A stretch of 64,000 bases of DNA from an archaeon GW2011_AR15 (GTDB taxonomy: Archaea; Nanobdellota; Nanobdellia; Woesearchaeales; GW2011-AR15), in assembly GCA_000830295.1 (NCBI GenBank), contig CP010425.1, positions 870,884 to 934,883 of the forward strand, in the 5' to 3' direction. The first letter of the stretch is position 1. Each line of letters starts with the position of its first letter. The translations under genes and the position numbers were made by a program. Shown here piece after piece: positions 52,601-59,424 of the stretch. The notes below the pieces were generated by a model. That model was given only the letters and a program-made list of their open reading frames with translations. It was not told where the DNA came from and searched no databases.

Positions 52601-52798
52601 TTTGAGGATGCATACAGGAAAGTAAGATTCGATGCAGACATATATTTTGAGGGAAAGGCTGTTATAAACGGGAAAAGGGCATATGTCAGCAAGAAATTCA
52701 GGGACTGGCTGGATACACTGCTTAAAGGTGCAGTGCCATATGCATGGAAGAATGAAATAATCAAGTTTTTCATGAAGGTAAGAAAAGAGATCGAGTAG
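49691..52798 (+). CDS. lhr: Lhr-family ATP-dependent helicase
   Basis: A large SF2 helicase of 1035 residues. It has Walker A APTGTGKT near residue 57, SPLKALSRDIR, the DEIH box (VDEIHSMASS), SATVAPLEE, TSLELGIDIG and the QRIGRSGH motif. A winged helix and the long Lhr-core domain then fill the second half. Archaeal Lhr proteins unwind DNA with 3'-5' polarity and are tied to repair; some act on RNA. At over 1000 residues it is somewhat longer than typical, with a Glu/Lys-rich stretch (REKEKEEEKEEL) near residue 895. Its own promoter lies in the 103-bp gap upstream. Confidence 0.9.
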   Translation: MLEFIKKPNTDREIYSILHPFLAKWFRDKFGAFSEPQRYGIMPIHNKENTLIFAPTGTGKTLTAFTSIINELSFLAEKNELEDRVYCVYISPLKALSRDIRVNLTDPLSEIKKIAKEDKKKINIRVEARTGDTSTSAKSRMLKTPPHILITTPESFAIVLTSKKFREHLAKVDWVIVDEIHSMASSKRGVHLSLSLERLRNLTNFTRIGLSATVAPLEEVAKFLAGKEGDSFRKCKIVDAQFIKKMDLKVLSPVEDIIRTSHQQTHQRMYEIIDDLVQSHKTTLIFTNTRSATERVVHYLKDKFPGHYTENPGEEDSRSLIGAHHGSLSASHRIKIENQLKEGKLKAIVSSTSLELGIDIGYVDLVILLGSPKSVARALQRIGRSGHKLHDTAKGRVIVLDRDDLVECAVLLKSAIEKKIDKISIPKNCLDVLAQQIFGIAIEDVYHIDKIYETVKRSYNYETLTRKDFDSVIDYLAGEHVSLEDRNVYAKIWVDKETGNVGRRGKLARMIYMTNIGTIPDESYITVKLGEEIVGKLDENFLEKLKRGDVFVLGGETYEFLYARGMSAVVKTSAGRPPTVPSWVSEMLPLSFDLALEIQKFRRLMEEQLKANKKKSEILDFVNGYLYVDKYGANSIYEYFREQFLYSEIPNDKKIVVEHFKEENKKYIVFHMLYGRRVNDVMSRALAYAISRKQKQDVEISISDNGFLLSYHGSLQALHALRIIKSSDLRKIMELALEKTEVLKRRFRHTASRGLMILRNYMGRRKTVGRQQVSSMLLLNAVKRISNDFPMLREARREVLEDLMDIDNAQYVFEQIEKGKIKVVESYKDFPSPFSFHLVMQGYSDIFKIEDKIEFLKRMHEKVLKKIENPEEKTELNYHELWRKMEEGREKEKEEEKEELKRLAWNVEKAPMFAKEEIVKMIEGEDVEQGVIDNFKKYKEEIELNFPNRLRKFVFKYIEAHDYNSVLLKQFEDAYRKVRFDADIYFEGKAVINGKRAYVSKKFRDWLDTLLKGAVPYAWKNEIIKFFMKVRKEIE

Positions 52799-52858
52799 AC
52801 TTATGCTGGACAAGAAATCTCGCAAATCTTTATAAAACACCCATGTTTCCCCTATATC

Positions 52859-53539
52859 ATGCATGTTGACACAGCTGACTACAATGGAAATCCGAACATA
52901 GGGCTTTTCTGCTATGCCAATAACAAGTACTGCCTGGTCCCGTCAGATTTTCCGGACAAGCTTTCAGCAAAATTCGAGAAAATCCTGAAAGTGCCGGTTC
53001 ATAAGATGAGGGCGGCAGGAACAGACCTGCTTGGCGTGTTTTTTTCAGGGAATGACGATGTTCTTCTGGTGCCCATGATAATGTTTGATTCAGAGCTTGC
53101 AGAGTTGCGCAGGCTGAAAATCAATTACAGGATTATCGAGTCGGAACTCACAGCACTCGGCAATAACCTCATTGTTACAGAAAAAGCCTGCATAGCAAAC
53201 CCCGACTATACAGAAAGCATGCTGAAAAATATAGAAAAAGACCTTGGAGTAAAAGCTGTCAGCGGAAAAATATCTAAACTGAATACAGTTGGCTCCCTTG
53301 TCAAAATAGGCAGGGGAAGCTGCCTCGTAACACCGGAGATAGAGCCATTTGAAGAAAAATTCCTGAAGGACAAGCTTAAGATTGCCGTAAAAAAAGGGAC
53401 AGTAAACTTCGGCTCTCCATATATAAGCTCAGGAGTAGTATGCAATTCCAACGGGTTCATAATAGGCGAGGCCTCAGGCGGACCTGAGATACAGAATGCT
53501 GATGAAGCTCTTGGATTTATAGATACAGGGGGTGAGTAA
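52859..53539 (+). CDS. Translation initiation factor aIF6
   Basis: Archaeal anti-association factor that binds the large ribosomal subunit. The fold of five repeated alpha/beta units is visible in the repeated patterns GLFCYANNKYCLVP, VPMIMFDSEL, NLIVTEKACIANPDY and VVCNSNGFIIG. The length of 226 is standard. It seems to be leaderless behind CTTTATAAAAC. It starts a cluster of aIF6-prs-pfdA-ftsY. In many archaea, L31e, L39e and LX are also present here; these are absent, with prs inserted instead. Confidence 0.94.
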   Translation: MHVDTADYNGNPNIGLFCYANNKYCLVPSDFPDKLSAKFEKILKVPVHKMRAAGTDLLGVFFSGNDDVLLVPMIMFDSELAELRRLKINYRIIESELTALGNNLIVTEKACIANPDYTESMLKNIEKDLGVKAVSGKISKLNTVGSLVKIGRGSCLVTPEIEPFEEKFLKDKLKIAVKKGTVNFGSPYISSGVVCNSNGFIIGEASGGPEIQNADEALGFIDTGGE

Positions 53540-53542
53540 GAT

Positions 53543-54508
53543 ATGTCCGACATAAAGGTTTTTTCAGGAAGCGTGCACAGGGAGTTTGCAGAAGAGATAT
53601 GCAGGCACCTTAAAATATCCCTTTCAGAAGTAATACTGAAAAAATTCCATGACTCTGAAACGTATGTTAAATATCTGGAGAAAGTCAGGGGGGAGGATGT
53701 TTTCATAATCCAGCCGACATCAAGGCCTGTCAATGAGAGCCTGATGGAGCTGCTTATAATGATAGATGCCCTGAAGAGGTCAAGCGTCAACAGGATAAAC
53801 ATTGTTGTGCCATACTATGGATATGCAAGGCAGGACAGGAGGGCATCTGCCAGGGAGCCCATAACTGCAAAGCTTGTCGCAAACCTTCTTACAGCAGCCG
53901 GAGCAGACAGGATAGTGACTGTTGACCTGCACAGCCCGCAGACAGTAGGATTCTTTGATATAGATGTTGACCATTTTGAGGCATATCCCCTATTCGCGGA
54001 ATATTTCAGGAAAAAGAATCTTAAGGATATTGTTGCAGTTGCCTCAGATTCCGGGTTTGCAAAAAAGACAAGGAAATTCGCCAAGCTTATGGAATGCCCG
54101 ATGGCGATAATAGACAAGAGAAGGCAGGTGCACAACAAAGCAGAGATTGTGAATGTCATAGGGGAGGTAAAAGGGAAGATCTGCCTTCTTATTGATGATA
54201 TGATTGATACAGGCGGGACTGTTTCAAAAAGCGCTGATGCACTGATGGAAAAAGGAGCTAAAGAAGTCTATATTGCTGCAACACACGCAGTCTTCAGCGG
54301 GGACGCAGTAGAGAAGCTTGAAAAATGCGGGGCAAAGGAGATTATTGTAACAGATACGGTCCCTATTCCAAAAGAAAAGAGAATATCAAAACTGAAGATA
54401 CTTTCAGTTGCAGAGCTCATGGCGCAGGTTATACAGAGGATACATGACCATAAGTCCCTAGGCGAATTATTCTCATGGGAGGAGAAAGTGGATGTCAGGC
54501 ACAAGTAA
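53543..54508 (+). CDS. prs: Ribose-phosphate pyrophosphokinase (PRPP synthetase)
   Basis: Makes PRPP from ATP and ribose-5-phosphate for nucleotide and amino acid synthesis. The features are VPYYGYARQDRR, the VDLHSPQTVGFFDIDVDH metal/nucleotide region and the PRPP-binding LLIDDMIDTGGT. At 321 residues with a long flexible loop, it is more like bacterial class I enzymes than the short archaeal class. It lies 3 bp after the aIF6 stop and overlaps pfdA by 17 bp, a surprising position in an otherwise translation-related cluster. Confidence 0.95.
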   Translation: MSDIKVFSGSVHREFAEEICRHLKISLSEVILKKFHDSETYVKYLEKVRGEDVFIIQPTSRPVNESLMELLIMIDALKRSSVNRINIVVPYYGYARQDRRASAREPITAKLVANLLTAAGADRIVTVDLHSPQTVGFFDIDVDHFEAYPLFAEYFRKKNLKDIVAVASDSGFAKKTRKFAKLMECPMAIIDKRRQVHNKAEIVNVIGEVKGKICLLIDDMIDTGGTVSKSADALMEKGAKEVYIAATHAVFSGDAVEKLEKCGAKEIIVTDTVPIPKEKRISKLKILSVAELMAQVIQRIHDHKSLGELFSWEEKVDVRHK

Positions 54509-54884
54509 GGAAGAATTATACACAGAGCTGAAAGCCCTTGACGAGGAAGTAAAGGCCCTCAATTCCCATCTTGAGAGGATAGATGAGCAGCTTTCTGAAC
54601 TGGGCTCTTCAAAAAGAGTTGTCAATGAATTCTCAGAGCTGAAAAAGGGAGAAGAGCTGAGGGTCCTGCTGTCATCCGGCATATATGTAAAAGCAGAGCT
54701 GGCAGATACAAAAAACCTCATGGTGAATGTAGGGGCAAATGTATCCGTTGAAAAGACCCCAGAAGAAGTTGCCAAAATCCTCGATTCCCAGCTTGTCGAG
54801 CTTTCGGGCTACAGGGAAAGCCTTGTCGGGCAGATGCGCACAATAATAAAGAGAATTGAAGAGATACAGAAAGAGTTTGAATAA
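54492..54884 (+). CDS. pfdA: Prefoldin subunit alpha
   Basis: A 130-residue chaperone subunit with N- and C-terminal coiled-coil helices (ELYTELKALDEEVKALNSHL and SLVGQMRTIIKRIEEIQKEF) around a central beta-hairpin core (SSGIYVKAELADTKNLMVNVG), giving the jellyfish-like hexamer with beta subunits. The start overlaps prs by 17 bp. The neighbouring gene order (prefoldin alpha before ftsY) is widely conserved in archaea. The start is chosen at ATG 54492 behind GGGAGGAGAAAG. Confidence 0.92.
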   Translation: MSGTSKEELYTELKALDEEVKALNSHLERIDEQLSELGSSKRVVNEFSELKKGEELRVLLSSGIYVKAELADTKNLMVNVGANVSVEKTPEEVAKILDSQLVELSGYRESLVGQMRTIIKRIEEIQKEFE

Positions 54885-54888
54885 CGAA

Positions 54889-54983
54889 AATCCGCTACCA
54901 AGTATTCTCAAGCTAAACCCCGGAATTTACGACTCTCGTTTAACAGCGGATTCTCGGGCTAGAAAATTTCTGCAAAATTTTCT
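54889..54983 (+). ncRNA. Candidate structured intergenic RNA or regulatory element
   Basis: The 135-bp gap between pfdA and ftsY has notable order. AATCCGCT (54889-54896) pairs perfectly with AGCGGATT (54945-54952). ATTCTC-AA-GCTA-A is repeated as ATTCTC-GG-GCTA-G (54904 and 54951). A perfect 9-bp hairpin AGAAAATTT-CTGCA-AAATTTTCT (54961-54983) follows. It does not fit a tRNA or C/D box RNA. It could be a 3' UTR, terminator or small RNA; the last hairpin adjoins the ftsY TATA-like region. Confidence 0.35.
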
Positions 54984-55019
54984 ATAAATTTATAAGGAAT
55001 GCATTTCTTCCTGAATTCT

Positions 55020-56339
55020 ATGTTTGGATTTTTGAAAGACAAGCTTAAGGAAGCCATTGGCAGGTTTACCAGGAAGGCTGAAGAAGAGGCAAAGGTAGTT
55101 GAGGAAACAGAGGAGATTAAAGAGAAACCCGTAGAGAAGAAGCCTGCTGAAAAGAAAGAAAAGCCAAAGGAAAAGAAAGAAGAGAAAAAAGAAGAAAAGA
55201 AAAAAGAGATTAAGAAAGGTAAACCAGAGAAGGAAACAACAAAGAAAGAGAAAATTGAGGAAGAAGAAGCTATAGTTCTAAAAGAACCAATCGATGACTC
55301 CAAAGAAGAAAAAGCAGAGGAAGAAAAGAAAGAAGAAAAGAAGGAAAGCTTCTTTGGCAAACTGTTTAGAAAGAAAGAAGCTGAGGAAGTGCCGGCTGGG
55401 AAGCCAGGACAGGAACCAGAAAAGAAAGAAGAGCCCGAGGAAAAAGAGCCTGAGGAGAAAAAAGGATTTTTTGAAAAGATAGCTGAGAGGATTACAAAAG
55501 TCTCGCTTTCTGAGAAAAAATTTGATGAATTGTTCTGGGAGCTTGAGCTTATAATGCTGGAGAATAATGTTGCGGTCGAGGTCATTGAAAAAATCAAGCA
55601 GGACCTTAAGAAAGACCTTGTTGACAAGCTAATCCCAAGGAAAAATCTTCAGGAACAGATTATAGACTCACTGAGGAAATCCATTGAGAGCCTGTTTGAT
55701 GTTGAAAAGATTGACCTGATTAAAGAGGCAAAAAAGAAAAAGCCGTATATCGTTGCAATAATAGGCATAAACGGCTCCGGAAAGACAACCACTCTTGCAA
55801 AAATTGTCCATCTCCTGAAGAAGAACAAATTGGAGCCAGTAGTTGCAGCCTGCGATACTTTCAGGGCGGCTGCCATACAGCAGCTTGAGGAGCACACGGC
55901 AAAGCTTGGGGTAAAGCTGATAAAGCAGGATTACGGCTCTGACCCTGCAGCAGTTGCCTATGATGCTATTGAGCATGCAAAGTCAAGAGGGAAGGACGTC
56001 GTGCTTATTGATACGGCAGGAAGGCTTCATTCCGACAAGAACCTGATGCAGGAGCTTGAGAAGATAATAAGGATTTCAAAGCCTGACCTGAAAATATTTG
56101 TCGGGGAGAGCATTGCAGGGAATGACGTTGTGGAGCAGGTGAATTATTTCAATGACAAGGTCGGAATAGATGCAATTATACTTTCAAAGGCAGATACTGA
56201 TGAGAAGGGCGGAGCTGCTATTTCTGTTTCTTATGTCTCCGGAAAGCCCATAATGTTTCTTGGCACAGGCCAGGGGTATGATGATCTCGAAGAGTTTGAC
56301 AAAAAGAAACTTATGAAGCAGATCGGGCTAATGCAGTAG
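55020..56339 (+). CDS. ftsY: Signal recognition particle receptor FtsY
   Basis: SRP receptor GTPase that brings ribosome-nascent chain complexes to the membrane. I start at ATG 55020, 21 bases after the earliest in-frame ATG and at the usual distance after a TATA box (TCTATAAATTTATAAG). An amphipathic start (MFGFLKDKLKEAIGRF) is followed by about 120 residues of Lys/Glu-rich low-complexity sequence, then the NG domain with GINGSGKTTT near 249, DTAGRL and LSKADTDEKGG. The last 12 bp overlap the convergent membrane protein gene. The length of the charged segment is large but not unusual. Confidence 0.94.
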   Translation: MFGFLKDKLKEAIGRFTRKAEEEAKVVEETEEIKEKPVEKKPAEKKEKPKEKKEEKKEEKKKEIKKGKPEKETTKKEKIEEEEAIVLKEPIDDSKEEKAEEEKKEEKKESFFGKLFRKKEAEEVPAGKPGQEPEKKEEPEEKEPEEKKGFFEKIAERITKVSLSEKKFDELFWELELIMLENNVAVEVIEKIKQDLKKDLVDKLIPRKNLQEQIIDSLRKSIESLFDVEKIDLIKEAKKKKPYIVAIIGINGSGKTTTLAKIVHLLKKNKLEPVVAACDTFRAAAIQQLEEHTAKLGVKLIKQDYGSDPAAVAYDAIEHAKSRGKDVVLIDTAGRLHSDKNLMQELEKIIRISKPDLKIFVGESIAGNDVVEQVNYFNDKVGIDAIILSKADTDEKGGAAISVSYVSGKPIMFLGTGQGYDDLEEFDKKKLMKQIGLMQ

Positions 56340-56894
56340 CCATACAATTACATCGCTGAATATGAGGAACCAGATAAGATTGTTTGTTACATTTGCTATA
56401 CCGTCAGCAGCTGCCAGCACAAAAGGCTTCATCACAAGGCTGATGAATATGCCTCCGATGTACTGGAGTATGCTTGTTATGAATCCTACTGTCTGAAGGC
56501 TTAACCCTGTCATGTAAAGCGAGATTAAATTTGCTATTACCGACACGCCAACAAAAGCATATGATTCCCATTTCATGCCCTGCCCGGCAAGGACTTTAGG
56601 GATTATATAGCCGAACAGGATAAAAGCGAGGGTGTATGTAATTCCATAATATCTTGTTACCACTATTTCAAAAAAGAAAAGAGGGCTTACATCAATCGGC
56701 AGATGGTACAGCTTTGAATAGTAAATTATAACAGCATTTATCCCTACAAAAAGCACGTAGAAAGAAGCTTTTTTTGCAAACAGCAGAAGCACCAGAATAA
56801 AGGCCACGAGAAGAAATAACCTGAACTTCTTTGATTGTATAATCCGTCCTATAGCTAGATTATCCTCTCTTTTGGCATTCCTTCTCCTTTTCAT
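56328..56894 (-). CDS. Membrane protein, about six helices
   Basis: I start at ATG 56894, which overlaps the stop of the CBS gene as ATGA, giving 188 residues; the longer frame would overlap that gene. A basic N-terminus (MKRRRNAKRED) is followed by about six hydrophobic segments. The translational coupling suggests it works with the CBS protein, perhaps as a regulated transporter or membrane sensor. The family is not recognised. Its 3' end overlaps ftsY by 12 bp. Confidence 0.65.
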   Translation of the reverse strand: MKRRRNAKREDNLAIGRIIQSKKFRLFLLVAFILVLLLFAKKASFYVLFVGINAVIIYYSKLYHLPIDVSPLFFFEIVVTRYYGITYTLAFILFGYIIPKVLAGQGMKWESYAFVGVSVIANLISLYMTGLSLQTVGFITSILQYIGGIFISLVMKPFVLAAADGIANVTNNLIWFLIFSDVIVWLLH

Positions 56895-57409
56895 CTGAAC
56901 AGTAGGTAATTGAGCAAGAAGAACAGCGTTACTATGAGAAACAGGATGAAATAAAACCTTGAGTCCCACAGCAGCATCTTGTAGGCACTATAAATCTTGT
57001 TCATGCTGTTTATTATGTCTGTCTGGGATATGACCCCCACCATTTCGCCCTCAGAATTCACAACCACAAGCTTCCTCACTCTTTTTTCCCTCATCAGGTT
57101 TCCGGCGCTTAATATTGGTGAGCCCGGGGAGATAGTCACAGGATTTCTTGTCATGATAGCAGAAACTTTTGTTTTCTTTGGGTCCTTGCCGGGCAGCACA
57201 ATTTTTTTTGTGAGATCCCTCTCTGTTACTATCCCGAGGATATGCTTACCCTCAGAAACAACAAGGGTGCTTATTGAATTCTCGCTCATGATTTTGGCTG
57301 CTTTGTGCACGCTGTTATCCCTGTCAATTCCTATGACAGGCGATGACATGATGTCCATAACTACAACATTTCTTTTTATTTTTGACAGGTTTTTCAGCAT
57401 GTTTTTCAT
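56891..57409 (-). CDS. CBS-pair protein with C-terminal membrane anchor
   Basis: A 172-residue protein with two CBS domains (MDIMSSPVIGIDRDNSVHKA...GIVTERDLTKKIV and VSAIMTRNPVTISPGSPIL...GVISQTDIINSM), which usually bind adenine nucleotides. The C-terminal end is a hydrophobic helix (FYFILFLIVTLFFLLNYLL), an unusual anchor. It is coupled to the downstream membrane protein by ATGA. Together they might form an energy-sensing membrane unit; this is inference from gene order. Confidence 0.78.
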   Translation of the reverse strand: MKNMLKNLSKIKRNVVVMDIMSSPVIGIDRDNSVHKAAKIMSENSISTLVVSEGKHILGIVTERDLTKKIVLPGKDPKKTKVSAIMTRNPVTISPGSPILSAGNLMREKRVRKLVVVNSEGEMVGVISQTDIINSMNKIYSAYKMLLWDSRFYFILFLIVTLFFLLNYLLFR

Positions 57410-57484
57410 TAGCCATTGTAGGATGTTGTATTATAAAAATCTACCTAAAACTATTTAAACTTTGAAGCCAATATCTGGTCTGTC

Positions 57485-58723
57485 ATGCAAAAAAGAGGGA
57501 CTTCTCAGATAGACTGGATTATGAGCCTCGCTCTCTTCCTTCTTTATATAGGGTGGTTTTTTGTCTTCATAAGCCCGCAGATTTCCCTGGGTGCAAACAA
57601 GGACTCCCTGATGATAGTATTGAAAGATAATTTCCATGACCAGTTCAGCTGGGAGCTTGACAAATTCCCTGTCTTTATTGAGTCAGAAAAAAGCGGGCTT
57701 TATCCTATAGTATTTGATTACAATCCTAATAATTCAGATATACGCTTTCTGGATGGTACAGAATTCGTAATCTGGGACAGCAAGCTCATATTCCAGGCGA
57801 ACCTCACGCCAAACATGACAACATACTGGGTGACAAAAGGAGGCGGCTACAGCCACAATTATGAGTCCACAGGATTTGACCGTGACGAGGACCAGGCCAC
57901 AGTGGAGAATATGACTGTAAGATTTGAAAACATGCTCCTGGACTATGTAAATTACAGGAACCAGGAAAAGATAACAGATGTGCAGTACAGGGTAAACAAT
58001 GAGGCTCTTTTTGCGGACAATACAAGCTTTGAAGATTATGGCTTTGCCGCCTTTTACAGGTCAAACAGTGAGATAAACCACACGACGATTGTATTCTCAG
58101 GCGGGAAAGAGATATACAATTTTGTAAACACTGGTGATGCCGAATATACGCTGGCGCTGGATATTGTCCTCGATGATTACCAGTCTTACTACACTGACAA
58201 TACTTATTTCGGGAACTTCACGTATGCAGAAGGGAGTGAGATAATAAATTATACAGCGGACCACGTTACTGTATATGACGGGCATGACCTGCTGTCGATA
58301 TTTTTTGACAACAATGTATCCCTTAACTTCTCAGCCTATAACACGACACTTGATCTTGAGGTAAGAATGCCTCTCACGAACGGCTATGAATACAAATATG
58401 TATTCCACGAAGGAGATTATGAGAATGTCTCAAGAAGGGAATTTGATTACAGGTATGGGGTCAGCGAAGTGATAACAGGGATAAACCTGGACAACATAAC
58501 TACCGGTTATGCCTCTCTCAAGGCTGAGTGGCAGTTTCCCAAAGATTTCAATATCAGGGTATATGAGAACAGCTCGGCATTTATCTATGCTGCTGAGCCG
58601 ACCTATGAGATAGGGATAGAAAGCTCAAGCATAACAAATGTCTATGCGGAAACCGAGGATTCGTTTGCGCTCACAGCAAACGGAAGCCTGATACCGATAA
58701 GCGTGAACTACAGGATATGGTAA
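57485..58723 (+). CDS. Pilin-like exported protein, 412 aa
   Basis: The short leader MQKRG is followed by TSQIDWIMSLALFLLYIGWF, a hydrophobic helix in class III signal peptide position with the Arg-Gly cut site variant. About 370 residues of extracytoplasmic beta-rich domain follow, without cysteines, rich in Asn, Tyr and Asp. It overlaps the next gene by 7 bp. It could be a large minor pilin or archaeal adhesin tip. The start follows a short leader promoter region in 57410-57484. Confidence 0.62.
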   Translation: MQKRGTSQIDWIMSLALFLLYIGWFFVFISPQISLGANKDSLMIVLKDNFHDQFSWELDKFPVFIESEKSGLYPIVFDYNPNNSDIRFLDGTEFVIWDSKLIFQANLTPNMTTYWVTKGGGYSHNYESTGFDRDEDQATVENMTVRFENMLLDYVNYRNQEKITDVQYRVNNEALFADNTSFEDYGFAAFYRSNSEINHTTIVFSGGKEIYNFVNTGDAEYTLALDIVLDDYQSYYTDNTYFGNFTYAEGSEIINYTADHVTVYDGHDLLSIFFDNNVSLNFSAYNTTLDLEVRMPLTNGYEYKYVFHEGDYENVSRREFDYRYGVSEVITGINLDNITTGYASLKAEWQFPKDFNIRVYENSSAFIYAAEPTYEIGIESSSITNVYAETEDSFALTANGSLIPISVNYRIW

Positions 58724-59106
58724 AAAAAGCATTCATGAAAACAATAGAGATGCTCATAGTTATTGTGCTGAGCGCAATATTCCTTATTATGCTTCTCTCA
58801 AAGCCCGCATCTCTAAATCAGGCTGAAGTAAAGGACTACTTCATTAAACTTGAGGAAAACGAGGAGTTCCGGCAGTATATCCAGAACACCACAGGATGCT
58901 TTAATTCATCAGTGGATAGTCCCGCGGCTACGCTTCTCATGAGATATATGACAACAAGCTATGATTATCTCCTCTGCTCTGGCACAGTCGCTACATCTGC
59001 ACAGCTTCCCCCACAGACCGTATATATCGATTCTCTTGTTTTTACTGGCAATTATACAGACACAAGATTCAAGAAACTCTCGTTATATTATTGGCTGAGG
59101 CAGTAA
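58717..59106 (+). CDS. Small pilin-like membrane-anchored protein
   Basis: A 129-residue protein with a short positively charged leader (MVKKAFMK) and a hydrophobic N-terminal helix (TIEMLIVIVLSAIFLIMLLS). The remainder is extracytoplasmic and has two cysteines. The Lys-containing leader and a Glu in the helix resemble type IV pilins, but the usual Gly before the cut is missing. Overlap with the upstream gene suggests a shared operon and shared filament or complex. ATG 58735 is an alternative start. Confidence 0.58.
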   Translation: MVKKAFMKTIEMLIVIVLSAIFLIMLLSKPASLNQAEVKDYFIKLEENEEFRQYIQNTTGCFNSSVDSPAATLLMRYMTTSYDYLLCSGTVATSAQLPPQTVYIDSLVFTGNYTDTRFKKLSLYYWLRQ

Positions 59107-59147
59107 AAAAATAAGATTTAAATATCAGGATATCATTGGACAGCAAT

Positions 59148-59312
59148 ATGGAAAAAATAAAATATGTCTGCACAAGCTGCAATTATGACTTCTCAAGGAA
59201 AGAGAATATACGGTTTAGCAAATGCCCGTACTGCGGCAAGGAAGGCACAGTTGAGGTAAAGAAGGACAATTATGCCTCAAGGCTGCTGAATGAAGTTTCT
59301 GACAGCGGATAA
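59148..59312 (+). CDS. Zinc-ribbon mini-protein, 54 aa
   Basis: A short open frame with a convincing zinc ribbon: CTSC at residues 8-11 and CPYC at 26-29, a spacing of 14 residues between pairs. It is similar to rubredoxin-like or transcription-type ribbons found in many short archaeal proteins. A TATA-like GATTTAAATATC lies about 25-30 bases before the ATG. The tail is helical and charged. Length and motif support a real gene, but function is open. Confidence 0.7.
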   Translation: MEKIKYVCTSCNYDFSRKENIRFSKCPYCGKEGTVEVKKDNYASRLLNEVSDSG

Positions 59313-59424
59313 TAAAGTTGCGCGACCCCAGGGGCTATAAGTCTGGTTCTTATGATTATATTGGTAAGATAAAGTATTATATCATAAACACTTAAATATA
59401 GGTTTATCCAACTTTCTGGTTAAG
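59313..59424. other. Gap with inverted repeat before the nucleotidyltransferase gene
   Basis: No gene is visible. TTATGAT (59350-59356) and ATCATAA (59381-59387) form an inverted repeat around an AT-rich loop, and ACCCCAGGGGC lies upstream. A TATA-like CTTAAATATAGG at about 59391-59402 probably serves the gene starting at 59425. The inverted repeat could be a terminator for the zinc-ribbon gene or an operator; the evidence is weak. Confidence 0.3.

Noticed and set aside
54895-54960. tRNA gene in the pfdA-ftsY gap
   Set aside because: There is no GGTTCRA T-loop, no acceptor stem of seven pairs and no proper anticodon arm; only other inverted repeats are present.
55080-55440. Lys/Glu-rich stretch of ftsY as a repeat or separate gene
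   Set aside because: It is in frame with the NG domain and is the usual charged A-like domain of FtsY; overlapping frames are low-complexity artefacts.
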